Of a stretch of 38,903 bases of DNA, positions 25,765 to 34,922 are shown one piece after another. The notes under the pieces were generated by a model. It made no database searches. It saw only the letters and a list, made by a program, of their open reading frames with translations, and had not been told where the DNA came from. The position numbers and the translations under genes are program-made. The stretch comes from an uncultured Clostridia bacterium. Lineage in GTDB: Bacteria > Bacillota > Clostridia > Lachnospirales > Lachnospiraceae. The stretch spans positions 1-38,903 of the forward strand of contig CAMOSC010000005.1 of NCBI GenBank assembly GCA_946624325.1, in the 5' to 3' direction. Within the stretch, counting starts at the first letter, position 1; each line of letters begins with the position of its first letter.

Positions 25765-27171
25765 ATGGCAAACATCAAACTTGGTTTTGCACCGACCAGA
25801 AGAAGCATTTTCAGCGCGCCGGATGCACTGAAGTATGCGGGACTTACCAAAAAACGCCTGGAGGAGCTGGGCGTGGATTTTGTGGATATCGATGATATCA
25901 ATGACGAGGGGCTTCTCTACAACGATAAGGACCTTCCGCGCATTGTTGAGAAGTTTCAGAAGGCCGGCGTGGATGGGCTGTTCATCCCGCACTGCAATTT
26001 CGGAACGGAGTATGTGTGCGCGAGACTTGCAAAAACGCTGAATGTTCCGGTACTTCTGTGGGGTCCGAGGGATGAGCGTCCCGATGAGAACGGCGTGCGC
26101 CTGCGCGACAGCCAGTGCGGTCTTTTTGCAACCGGCAAGGTGCTCAGACGCTTCCGCATTCCTTTCACCTATCTTACCAACTGCCGCCTGGAGGATCCGC
26201 AGTTTCAGTACGGTATCCGCAATTTCCTGGCAGTCTGCAACGTGGTGAAGACCTTCCGCCATACCCGTATCCTGCAGATCGGACCGCGCCCCTTTGATTT
26301 CTGGTCGACCATGTGCAACGAGGGCGAGCTGCTGGAGAAATTCAATATCCAGCTTTCCCCCATCCCGCTTCCGGAGCTCACCGACGCCATTAAGAAGGCG
26401 AAGGCGGAGGGTACCGAGGTAAAGAAGGTGATGGAGTACTGCCGTGAGCATATGTGCATCGCCGTTACGGAGGAGCAGCTCGAGACCGTGGCTGCCCTGA
26501 AGGTAGCCATGCGCCGCCTTGCGGATTTCTATGGCTGCAACGCCGGCGCCATCCAGTGCTGGAATGCCCTTCAGGGCGAGATCGGCATTATGCCCTGCGC
26601 CGCTAACTCCCTGCTGAATGAGGAAGGCTTCCCGGTAGTCTGCGAGACGGACATTCACGGAGCCATCACCGCGCTGATGCTGGAAGCTGCCGGCATGGAT
26701 GAAGCCCGTACCTTCTTTGCGGACTGGACGGTCCGCCATCCCGATAATGAGAACGGCGAGCTGCTGCAGCACTGCGGCCCGTGGCCGATTTCCGTCGCCT
26801 GCGAAAAGCCCACCATCGGCTATCCGCTGGCCTTTGACCATCCCGGTGCCGTGGAGGCCGAGGCTAAGCACGGAGAGATGACCCTCTGCCGCTTTGACGG
26901 CGATAACGGCGAATATTCGCTCCTGCTTGGCCATGCGAAGGGTGTTGACGGCCCGAAGACCAAGGGAACCTATGTCTGGGTTGAGGTTGCAGATCTGAAG
27001 CGCCTGGAGAACAAGGTGGTCTGCGGTCCCTATATTCATCACTGTGTAGGCATCCACAAGGATGTGGTTCCGGTGCTCTATGAGGCCTGCAAGTATATCG
27101 GCATCAAACCGGATCTCTATGATCCCATCGAGGATGAGGTTCAGGCGGCCATCTACGACCCGCAGAAATAA
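25765..27171 (+). CDS. L-fucose/L-arabinose isomerase family protein
   Basis: 468 aa; fucose isomerase-like layout 'MANIKLGFAPTRR...CNFGTEYVCARLAKTLNVPVLLWGPRDE...FYGCNAGAIQCWNALQ...GFPVVCETDIHGAITALML'. Confidence 0.8.
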   Translation: MANIKLGFAPTRRSIFSAPDALKYAGLTKKRLEELGVDFVDIDDINDEGLLYNDKDLPRIVEKFQKAGVDGLFIPHCNFGTEYVCARLAKTLNVPVLLWGPRDERPDENGVRLRDSQCGLFATGKVLRRFRIPFTYLTNCRLEDPQFQYGIRNFLAVCNVVKTFRHTRILQIGPRPFDFWSTMCNEGELLEKFNIQLSPIPLPELTDAIKKAKAEGTEVKKVMEYCREHMCIAVTEEQLETVAALKVAMRRLADFYGCNAGAIQCWNALQGEIGIMPCAANSLLNEEGFPVVCETDIHGAITALMLEAAGMDEARTFFADWTVRHPDNENGELLQHCGPWPISVACEKPTIGYPLAFDHPGAVEAEAKHGEMTLCRFDGDNGEYSLLLGHAKGVDGPKTKGTYVWVEVADLKRLENKVVCGPYIHHCVGIHKDVVPVLYEACKYIGIKPDLYDPIEDEVQAAIYDPQK

Positions 27172-27180
27172 AACATACGT

Positions 27181-27245
27181 GATTTCCGCCAGCGGAATCC
27201 ATGATCCCTCACAGATTTACGCCTGGCTCTGAACAGGAACCATAA
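27181..27245. repeat. Family A cruciform repeat, copy A4 (right half only)
   Basis: GATTTCCGCCAGCGGAATCCATGATCCCTCACAGATTTACGCCTGGCTCTGAACAGGAACC. Confidence 0.65.
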
Positions 27246-27264
27246 TAACAGGAGCAGAACACCT

Positions 27265-28095
27265 ATGGATAACTTAAAAGCGAAAGCGTACGAGCTTCGC
27301 AAGCATGTACTGGATATTATCATGGCCGGCAAGGGCGGTCATATCGGCGGCGATATGAGCGTTATGGAGATCCTTGTCACCCTCTATTTTGACCAGATGA
27401 ACATTTCCCCCGAGAATGCGGATGATCCGGAACGCGACCTTTTTGTGCTCAGCAAGGGTCACTCCGTAGAGGCGCTGTACGCGGTGCTGGCGGAGAAAGG
27501 GTTTTTCCCGTATGAGGAAGTTCTGGAGAAGTTTTCGAGGTTTGGTTCGCCCTTTATCGGCCACCCCAACAACAAGCTCCCGGGCATTGAGATGAATTCA
27601 GGCTCGCTCGGGCACGGGCTTCCCGTGTGCGTCGGCATGGCGCTTGCCTCCCGCATGGACGGGAAGAAAAACCGTGTCTATGTGGTCATGGGCGACGGCG
27701 AGCTGGCGGAAGGGTCTGTCTGGGAGGGCGCCATGTCCGGCGGCCACTATAAGCTGGATAACCTCTGCGCGGTAGTGGACCGCAACCGCCTGCAGATCTC
27801 CGGCTCCACGGAGGATGTCATGTCCCAGGACGACCAGGTGGAGCGCTGGAAGAGCTTCGGCTGGCATGCCATTTCCGTACCCGGAAACGATATCGACGCA
27901 CTTCACGCCGCTTTCGAGGAGGCGAAGGCCACCAAGGGAAAGCCTACGGTGATTATCGCGAACACCACCAAGGGACTCGGCTCCCCGGTGATGGAAAACA
28001 AGGCGAACTGGCATCACAAGGTGCCTACCGCGGAGGAGTACGAACAGATTATGAAGGATCTGGATGCGAGAAAGGAGGCGCTGCTTCATGAATAA
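27265..28095 (+). CDS. Transketolase, N-terminal (TPP-binding) subunit
   Basis: 'LVTLYFDQMNISPENADDPERDLFVLSKGHSVEALYAVLAEKGFF...GDGELAEGSVWEGAMSGGHYKLDNLCAVVDRNRLQISG'. Confidence 0.93.
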   Translation: MDNLKAKAYELRKHVLDIIMAGKGGHIGGDMSVMEILVTLYFDQMNISPENADDPERDLFVLSKGHSVEALYAVLAEKGFFPYEEVLEKFSRFGSPFIGHPNNKLPGIEMNSGSLGHGLPVCVGMALASRMDGKKNRVYVVMGDGELAEGSVWEGAMSGGHYKLDNLCAVVDRNRLQISGSTEDVMSQDDQVERWKSFGWHAISVPGNDIDALHAAFEEAKATKGKPTVIIANTTKGLGSPVMENKANWHHKVPTAEEYEQIMKDLDARKEALLHE

Positions 28096-29023
28096 GATTC
28101 CGAACAGACAGGCCATCTGTGAGGTGCTGATGGAGCATGCGAAGGAGGACCGCGATATTGTGGTGCTCTGCAGCGATTCCCGCGGGAGCGCTTCCCTGGC
28201 ACCGTTCGCCTCCGCTTTTCCGGAGCAGTTTATTGAAGTGGGCATTGCGGAACAGGATCTCGTGAGCATTTCCGCGGGACTTGCAAAGTGCGGGAAAAAG
28301 CCTTTTGCGGCTTCGCCGGCATGTTTCTTAAGCACCAGAAGCTATGAGCAGGCCAAGATCGACGTGGCCTATTCCAACACCAACGTGAAGCTGATCGGAA
28401 TCAGCGGCGGTGTCAGCTACGGCGCTCTGGGCATGAGCCATCATTCCGCACAGGATATCGCGGCCATGTCCGCCATCCCGAATATGCGTGTTTACTTGCC
28501 CAGCGACAGGCACCAGACAAGAAAGCTGGTTGAGGCCTTGTTAGAGGATCAGAAGCCGGCCTATATCCGTGTGGGAAGAAATCCGGTTGAGGATATCTAT
28601 GAGGAGGACAACACCCCCTTTGCCATGGATAAAGCCACCGTGCTGCGGGAGGGCAGCGATGTGCTGATCGTGGCCTGCGGCGAGATGGTCCGCCCGGCGA
28701 AGGAAGCGGGAGAAGCGCTTGCGGCGGAGGGTATTTCCGCCACCGTGCTGGACATGTACTGTGTAAAGCCGTTGGATGCCGAAACGCTCTTAAAATATGC
28801 GGAGTCCGCAAAAGCCGTCATTGCCGTGGAGGAGCATTCTCCCTTCGGAGGCCTGGGCTCCATGGTAGCGCAGCAGGTAGGCGCAAACTGCCCGAAGAAG
28901 GTTGTCTGCATGTCTCTTCCGGATTCCCCGGTGATCACCGGAAATTCGAAGGAAGTGTTTGATTATTATGGATTAAACGCTGAGGGAATTGCGGCATGCG
29001 CAAAGGCAGCGATCGGAAAATAA
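28088..29023 (+). CDS. Transketolase, C-terminal subunit
   Basis: 'FPEQFIEVGIAEQDLVSISAGLAKCGKKPFAASPACFLSTRSYEQAKIDVAYSNTNVKLIGISGG'; start overlaps the upstream stop. Confidence 0.93.
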   Translation: MNKIPNRQAICEVLMEHAKEDRDIVVLCSDSRGSASLAPFASAFPEQFIEVGIAEQDLVSISAGLAKCGKKPFAASPACFLSTRSYEQAKIDVAYSNTNVKLIGISGGVSYGALGMSHHSAQDIAAMSAIPNMRVYLPSDRHQTRKLVEALLEDQKPAYIRVGRNPVEDIYEEDNTPFAMDKATVLREGSDVLIVACGEMVRPAKEAGEALAAEGISATVLDMYCVKPLDAETLLKYAESAKAVIAVEEHSPFGGLGSMVAQQVGANCPKKVVCMSLPDSPVITGNSKEVFDYYGLNAEGIAACAKAAIGK

Positions 29024-29125
29024 CAGAATAGAATTCAGGCGCAGGGGCAGCGGGGCTGTTCCTGCGCCGTTGTGTTTCGCAGGACGCCGGTTAAGGCGTT
29101 TCCCGCGCCGGAAATGAGGAAGCGT

Positions 29126-30601
29126 ATGAAATACATTATCGGTATTGACCAGAGCACGCAGGGGACAAAGGCGATGCTCTTTGATGAGGGCGGAAAGATC
29201 CTGCTGCGCACGGACAAAGCTCACGCACAGCTGATTGATGAGAAGGGCTGGGTAGAGCATGATCCGGAGGAGATTTACCGGAATACCGTGTCTGTGGTCG
29301 GGGAGCTCCTGGAAAAGAGCGGCATAGACCGGAATGCGGTCTGTGCCCTGGGTATCAGCAATCAGCGTGAGACCGCGCTTGCCTGGTACCGGGAGAGCGG
29401 AAAGCCGGTTTACAACGCGATTGTCTGGCAGTGCGCGCGCGGTGCCGCCATCGCGGACAGACTGGATGCGCAGGGCAAGGCGGAGCTGATCAAGGCCCGC
29501 ACGGGCCTGCAGCTTTCTCCGTATTTCTCCGCGGCAAAGCTTGCCTGGATTATGGAGAATGTGGAGGGCGTAAAGAAAAGCGCCGAACAGGGCGGCGTAT
29601 GCTGCGGAACGATCGACAGCTGGCTGGTGTACAAACTGACCGGCGGAAAGGAGTTCCGCACGGACTATTCCAATGCTTCGCGCACCCAGCTTTTCAATAT
29701 CTCCAGTCTTTCCTGGGATGAGGAAATCTGTGCGCTGTTCGGGATTCCCGTGTGCTGCATGGCCGAACTCACGGGGTCCGACGAATGCTTCGGCGAAACC
29801 GATTTTGAGGGTCTGCTGCCCCGCAAAATCCCGATCCACGGCGTGATGGGCGATTCCCATGCGGCGCTGTTCGGGCAGGGATGCCTGGAGAAGGGCATGA
29901 TGAAGTGCACTTATGGTACCGGTTCCTCCATTATGATGAATATCGGTGAGGCCCCCATCTTCTCCGATCTGGGCGTTGTGACGTCGCTGGCATGGAAGAC
30001 CCGCGGGAAGGTGCAGTATGTACTGGAGGGCAACATCAACTATACCGGCGCAGTGGTTACCTGGCTGAAGGACCAGATGGGGATGCTCGCATCCTCGGCA
30101 GAGTCCCGGGATGTAGCCATGAAAGCCAATCCGGCGGATCATACCTATCTGGTTCCGGCCTTCTCCGGCCTCGGGGCGCCTTACTGGCGCAGCGATGTCT
30201 CGGCGGCGCTGGTGGGCATGAGCAGGACCACCGGGAAGGCTGAGGTGGTAAAGGCCGGTCTGGAGAGCATTGCCTATCAGATCACGGATATCGTGAAGCT
30301 GATGGCGGAGGCAGCCGGAATCCGGGACCTGGAGCTTCGCGTGGACGGAGGCCCCACACGCAATGAGTGGCTGATGCAGTTCCAGAGCGACCTCTTAAAC
30401 TGCACGGTCCGCGTGCCTTCGGCCGAGGAGCTTTCGGGAATCGGCGCGGCGTACGCCGCGGGGCTTGGCGCAGGCCTGTGGGACGACGGCATTTTTGACG
30501 GTATGCGGTATACTTCCTTCACGCCTGAGATGGAAGATACGGTCCGCACGGAAAAGTACGGCGGCTGGAAAAAGGCCGTTGATATGGTTCTGAAAGCTTA
30601 A
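29126..30601 (+). CDS. FGGY family carbohydrate kinase (xylulokinase/glycerol kinase-like)
   Basis: 'IIGIDQSTQGTKAMLFDEGGKILLRTDKAHAQLIDEKGWVEHDPEEIYRNTV...GISNQRETALAW...GDSHAALFGQGCLEKGMMKCTYGTGSSI...VDGGPTRNEWLMQFQSDLL'. Confidence 0.9.
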   Translation: MKYIIGIDQSTQGTKAMLFDEGGKILLRTDKAHAQLIDEKGWVEHDPEEIYRNTVSVVGELLEKSGIDRNAVCALGISNQRETALAWYRESGKPVYNAIVWQCARGAAIADRLDAQGKAELIKARTGLQLSPYFSAAKLAWIMENVEGVKKSAEQGGVCCGTIDSWLVYKLTGGKEFRTDYSNASRTQLFNISSLSWDEEICALFGIPVCCMAELTGSDECFGETDFEGLLPRKIPIHGVMGDSHAALFGQGCLEKGMMKCTYGTGSSIMMNIGEAPIFSDLGVVTSLAWKTRGKVQYVLEGNINYTGAVVTWLKDQMGMLASSAESRDVAMKANPADHTYLVPAFSGLGAPYWRSDVSAALVGMSRTTGKAEVVKAGLESIAYQITDIVKLMAEAAGIRDLELRVDGGPTRNEWLMQFQSDLLNCTVRVPSAEELSGIGAAYAAGLGAGLWDDGIFDGMRYTSFTPEMEDTVRTEKYGGWKKAVDMVLKA

Positions 30602-30683
30602 AAGGAAACGTGTAAACGCTGATTGAGACAGTGTTCCTCCCGGGATCGCTGAGATAACCGGATGATGTCGGATGAAAAATATC

Positions 30684-30838
30684 GTTGCTGTTCAGAGCCA
30701 GACTCCAGAAATGGCGAAAAGCAGCCATTTCTGGAGTTGCGGCGTGCCCGCCGGATGCAAAGCTGCGGGAAATCATGGATTTCCGCCAGCGGAATCCATA
30801 ATTTTTCCACAGCTTTGCATCTGGCTCTGAACAGTAAC
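30684..30838. repeat. Family A cruciform repeat, copy A5 (forward, 155 bp)
   Basis: GTTGCTGTTCAGAGCCAGACTCCAGAAATGGCgaaaagcaGCCATTTCTGGAGTTGCGGCGTGCCCGCCGGATGCAAAG...TGGATTTCCgccaGCGGAATCCA...CTTTGCATCTGGCTCTGAACAGTAAC. Confidence 0.9.
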
Positions 30839-30870
30839 CAAATTTCGACGCCAAAACACAGGAGGTGCGA

Positions 30871-31887
30871 ATGCTTCAGAAAACGATCTATCTTGCAGGA
30901 GGCTGTTATTGGGGCGTGCAGCGGTACATGGATGTAATCCGCGGCGTGCTGGAGACAGAAGTGGGTTTTGCAAATGGAGATACGGAAGCACCGACGTACG
31001 AACAGGTTAAACACGAGAACACGGGGCATGCGGAAACCGTCCGGGTGCTCTACGACGCGGACAGGCTGCCATTGGCCATCCTTCTGAAACTGTTTTTTGA
31101 AATTATCGACCCGGTCGCCGTGGATCATCAGGGTGAGGATTTCGGGCATCAGTACCGCACGGGCATCTACTGGACCGACCTTGCGGACGAAGCGGAGGTG
31201 CGTCATGCCCTTTCCCTTCTGGAAAAATCCGTGGGAAAGCCGCTGGCTGTGGAAGCCTGCGCATTGAAGCATTTTTATCCGGCCGAGGAGTACCACCAGA
31301 AGTACCTGGTCAAAAATCCGTCCGGATACTGCCATGTCAACCTGGAGGCAATCCGCCGGGCAGCGCTCACGGAAGTGCTGAGCCTGTATGACGAAAACGG
31401 AAATCCCGCGGGGAGCGCCATGATCCGCGGCTCGGAAACGCCGGAGGGCCTGTACCGCGGCGTGGCGGAGGTGGTGATCCGGCACAGGGACGGATCCCTT
31501 CTGCTCACAAGGAGGGATGAGCGCAAGCCCACCTTCCCGGGACGCCTGGAGGGCAGCGCCGGCGGTGCCGTGCAGTGCGGGGAGAGCTTTGAGGAGGCAG
31601 CCCGCCGCGAGGCGGAGGAGGAGACGGGCATTGTCTGCGGAGAACTGAAGCCCATGTACAATGTGCGCACCGGCGTGGCCTTCCACCAGGGCTTCCTTGC
31701 GGAGGTGGATACGAAAAAGGATGCCGTTAGGCTGCAGGAGGGGGAGACCACCGATTACCGTTGGGTAACGCCGGAGGAATTTCTGGAGATCGCGCCCGGC
31801 AAGGGCTATGCGGAGACGCTCTGGCGCCGGCAGGAGGAGAGCCTCCGCGCGGTGCTGGAGGGCGGTAAGAAAGAGAAAACCGATTAA
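30871..31887 (+). CDS. msrA: Fused peptide-methionine (S)-S-oxide reductase MsrA + NUDIX hydrolase
   Basis: N-term 'IYLAGGCYWGVQRYMDVIRGVLETEVGFANG...VDHQGEDFGHQYRTGIYW'; C-term Nudix box 'GGAVQCGESFEEAARREAEEETGI'; RBS AGGAGG. Confidence 0.9.
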   Translation: MLQKTIYLAGGCYWGVQRYMDVIRGVLETEVGFANGDTEAPTYEQVKHENTGHAETVRVLYDADRLPLAILLKLFFEIIDPVAVDHQGEDFGHQYRTGIYWTDLADEAEVRHALSLLEKSVGKPLAVEACALKHFYPAEEYHQKYLVKNPSGYCHVNLEAIRRAALTEVLSLYDENGNPAGSAMIRGSETPEGLYRGVAEVVIRHRDGSLLLTRRDERKPTFPGRLEGSAGGAVQCGESFEEAARREAEEETGIVCGELKPMYNVRTGVAFHQGFLAEVDTKKDAVRLQEGETTDYRWVTPEEFLEIAPGKGYAETLWRRQEESLRAVLEGGKKEKTD

Positions 31888-31923
31888 AACCGGATCAGCC
31901 GGATCAATTGAAGAATGCGATCG

Positions 31924-31967
31924 AAGGCCGGAAATGGACAGCATAATGCCTGTTCATTTCCGGCCTT
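31924..31967. terminator. Bidirectional terminator-like hairpin between convergent genes
   Basis: AAGGCCGGAAATGGACAGcataatgcCTGTTCATTTCCGGCCTT. Confidence 0.7.
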
Positions 31968-31973
31968 GATCAG

Positions 31974-33233
31974 TTACAAGCTGTCAGGGTTCTCGATGCG
32001 GAAGGGCTTCAGATCGCGGTCGGTCACCGTGATCTGCATATCGGCCGCGCGGCGCAGATCTGTCTGGGACATGCCTTTGGCGGCCACGAGTATCATTTTT
32101 GCGTACTTCCCGCCAAATCTGCGGGTTACCGCGGACAGCTCGTAGAGCGCGTTTTTGCCGGGACGGCCAAGCTTGCAGGAGATGAAGGTGGGAACAAAGC
32201 CTTTCAGGGAAATCACGTCAATTTCGTTGAGTACATCCTCACCGGAGCGGCGGTGGATTACCCCGTCCCAGTCCAGGTGGACGCCGACCTTGCTGTTTGG
32301 CGCTTCTCTGCGGAGCAGCTGGTAAATATGGAGCTCCAGGATGCTTCCGGCCTCGGTGAGGCAGTTGAGAACGGTTTTGTTTGCACAGGTAAAAGTCAGC
32401 GTGCCTTTTCGGATTCTCAGGTTGCAAAAGAGTCTGAGTTCCTCGCCGTCCTTCAGAAAGGCGCGGAGGGCATCCTCCGTGAAGATGCGCTGCTTTTTCA
32501 GGGAATCGCGGATGAGCCCGGCTTCCAGGCGTATGGTCAGCGTACTGTCGGCCGGCGCCTTCTGAAGCAATCCGGACATGGCGGGCCAGCCCTCCTCATA
32601 CCGGGTAAAAAGCTGCCAGATGCGGTTGATCAGGCTTTCGGTCTCCCGGTTGTCGATACCCTTGATTTCCTTATGCATGCGGTAATTGATCACGCCTCCG
32701 CGCATACGGATCCACTTGTCCAGGTCCAGGTGCGCAGTTATCTTTTCTGCAATTTCGGGAAGTACGCCCGACAGCGGTTTGTTGAGCAGGATCAGCTGAT
32801 CCGATTCAACCCGGTAGAGGTGGAGCGGAAGGGAGAGTTCCTGCGCGAGCATACCGAAAGAGAGGGAGACAAGGGTATCACAGCCGGTTAAATCCGCAAA
32901 TACTTGATTCCCTGCGGAACATTCGGAAACCGCCGTCTCCCGGATGATCTCCAGAAGGGCGGGCAGCAGCTCCGGCTGACCGGATGGGTCCGGCTGACCT
33001 GCAGACCGTGTGTCCGGCCGGGCCGCGTTGCGGGAAGGGGCGGAAAGGGGCAGCTCATAAAAGCAGGTTTCCGTTACACCGCAGACATCCCTGAGAAAGC
33101 GTCCGGTATCCTGCCGCATGACGGCAAGATCCTCCCGGCTGCCGAAGAAAATCATTTTATCGATATGAAAATGCAGGGCGCTGATCAGATTTTCAACGTG
33201 TTCTCTGCTGAGATATTTCATCAGGACGATCAT
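31974..33233 (-). CDS. Card1/DUF1887-like protein: CARF-like N-terminal domain plus PD-(D/E)XK-type nuclease domain
   Basis: 419 aa; C-term 'GSILELHIYQLLRREAPNSKVGVHLDWDGVIHRRSGEDVLNEIDVISLKGFVPTFISCKLGRPGKNALYELSAVTRRFGGKYAKMILVA' matches DUF1887/Card1; N-term 'VFADLTGCDTLVSLSFGMLAQELSLPLHLYRVE' at the CARF motif position. Confidence 0.8.
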   Translation of the reverse strand: MIVLMKYLSREHVENLISALHFHIDKMIFFGSREDLAVMRQDTGRFLRDVCGVTETCFYELPLSAPSRNAARPDTRSAGQPDPSGQPELLPALLEIIRETAVSECSAGNQVFADLTGCDTLVSLSFGMLAQELSLPLHLYRVESDQLILLNKPLSGVLPEIAEKITAHLDLDKWIRMRGGVINYRMHKEIKGIDNRETESLINRIWQLFTRYEEGWPAMSGLLQKAPADSTLTIRLEAGLIRDSLKKQRIFTEDALRAFLKDGEELRLFCNLRIRKGTLTFTCANKTVLNCLTEAGSILELHIYQLLRREAPNSKVGVHLDWDGVIHRRSGEDVLNEIDVISLKGFVPTFISCKLGRPGKNALYELSAVTRRFGGKYAKMILVAAKGMSQTDLRRAADMQITVTDRDLKPFRIENPDSL

Positions 33234-33272
33234 GGCGAAGCTCCTTTTGGCTGTTTGGGTATGCTGCCCGGA

Positions 33273-34898
33273 TCACATCCGGAACGGAAAGACCGGCAGC
33301 CCGGCGGCGTTTTTGACGTTTACTTCGTAATAAGGCGTGCAGGCGAAGGCCACATGCTCCGGCCTGACCGCTTTGCCGTCCGCGGATAGGCTTATGCGTA
33401 AGGTTTCATCGCGGATTTCGGCATGGATGGTGCCTTCGGGTGATACGGAGAGCAGGGAGAGCAGGTTTTCCTCAGGGGAGAGCTGCTCCGGAACATCGGG
33501 ATCGGAGAAGGAAGCGGCTTTTGCCTCCTCCGGGGTCAGGCCGCCGTTTTCGGGTGATGTCAGTGAAAGCCCGCGTGAATTCTTAAAAGAGATCACGGCA
33601 GTATCGCCGTCGTACGTCATCCGCTCTGCCCGCGGGGCATCACACAGAATATCCTGCCCGTACACATGTCCCAGGGCCAGCAGTCCCAGACGTTCTCCGG
33701 GTTTGCGCTTATGCTTGGGATGAATATCATTGTACATGCCCGCATCGCCAATGGATGCCATCCAGGTATCGTGCACTTCGTCGGCGGTGCGTTCCTGGGC
33801 AGCCCGGATTGCCGGGAAATTGTCGGCTTCATTCCCGAGCCACCGGTAGAACGGCGCAAGCTGTACGGTGAGGAAGAGAAGGGTCGGGTCCTCAAAGTCC
33901 GAGCGCCATTTCTGAATGAGCGCGTTCATGAGCGCGGTGTAGAGCTCCGGATGCGCTTCATCGCTGCATCCCTGGTACCAGAGGAAACCGCGGAGCGTGT
34001 AGGGCATGAGGTTTTTCAGCATGGTGTGATAAAGACCCGCCGGTCTCCAGGGATGTGTGGGCAGAATGGGCGGCATTTCGCCCTGCGGGAACATTTTTGC
34101 GGCTTCCTCCTGCTTCTTCCAGGATAAGCCGGGGTAGAGAATCTCATCGAAGGGCGTGGGATTTGCGGGATCCGAGAGCACGTTCTGCGGACCCTTCTTG
34201 GAGGCTTCAACGGCAGCATCCAGATCCGGTACGGATTTCAGCGCTTCTTTATATTCCGTGATCCAGACCTCTGCGCCTGCTTCACGGATGGTCTCCTCGG
34301 GAATCCAGCAGCAGGCCTTCGTGCCGCCCCAGTTGCAGCCGATCACGGCTATGGGGGAGGAAATCCCTTCCCGGAGTTTTCTCTCAAAGTAGTAGCTGAC
34401 AGCGGAGAAATAAACGATATTTTTTTCATCCAGACAGCGCCATTTTCCGAAGTTTGACAGATTTACGGCCTTTTCCATACCTTCCCAGGCAATTTCGGGA
34501 TAATCAAAGAAACGGATAGAGCGGAGGTCTTCCGGGGAGAGCCCGGCAAGCCCGGCCCGTTCCCTGTTCAGCTCCGCATCCGAATTCATGAGATATTCCA
34601 TGTTGGACTGACCGCCCGCAAGCCATACCTCACCGACTGCCACATCGATGATGCGTGCGCTGCTTTCCCCGTCCGTAACCGTCAGGATTTTGTCCAGCCC
34701 GGCTGCCAGAGGCGGAAGAACAGCCTGAAAATATCCGTCCTCAGCTGCGGTTGTACTGCATTCGGCTTCCGTTTTCCCGTCAAGATCCGCAAGGCAGACG
34801 TGTATGGCGGCAGAAGCAGCCGCCGTACCGAAAATCCGCACGGGCTTTCCCTGCTGGAGCATCATGTGATCGCTGAATACAAGCGGTAACTGAATCAT
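33273..34898 (-). CDS. Sialate O-acetylesterase-like (SASA domain) protein
   Basis: 'PLVFSDHMMLQQGKPVRIFGTA...VAVGEVWLAGGQSNMEYLM...GFLWYQGCSDEAHPELYTALMNALIQKWRSDF'. Confidence 0.9.
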   Translation of the reverse strand: MIQLPLVFSDHMMLQQGKPVRIFGTAAASAAIHVCLADLDGKTEAECSTTAAEDGYFQAVLPPLAAGLDKILTVTDGESSARIIDVAVGEVWLAGGQSNMEYLMNSDAELNRERAGLAGLSPEDLRSIRFFDYPEIAWEGMEKAVNLSNFGKWRCLDEKNIVYFSAVSYYFERKLREGISSPIAVIGCNWGGTKACCWIPEETIREAGAEVWITEYKEALKSVPDLDAAVEASKKGPQNVLSDPANPTPFDEILYPGLSWKKQEEAAKMFPQGEMPPILPTHPWRPAGLYHTMLKNLMPYTLRGFLWYQGCSDEAHPELYTALMNALIQKWRSDFEDPTLLFLTVQLAPFYRWLGNEADNFPAIRAAQERTADEVHDTWMASIGDAGMYNDIHPKHKRKPGERLGLLALGHVYGQDILCDAPRAERMTYDGDTAVISFKNSRGLSLTSPENGGLTPEEAKAASFSDPDVPEQLSPEENLLSLLSVSPEGTIHAEIRDETLRISLSADGKAVRPEHVAFACTPYYEVNVKNAAGLPVFPFRM

Positions 34899-34922
34899 GG
34901 TTCATTCCTCCTTAGATGGCTT

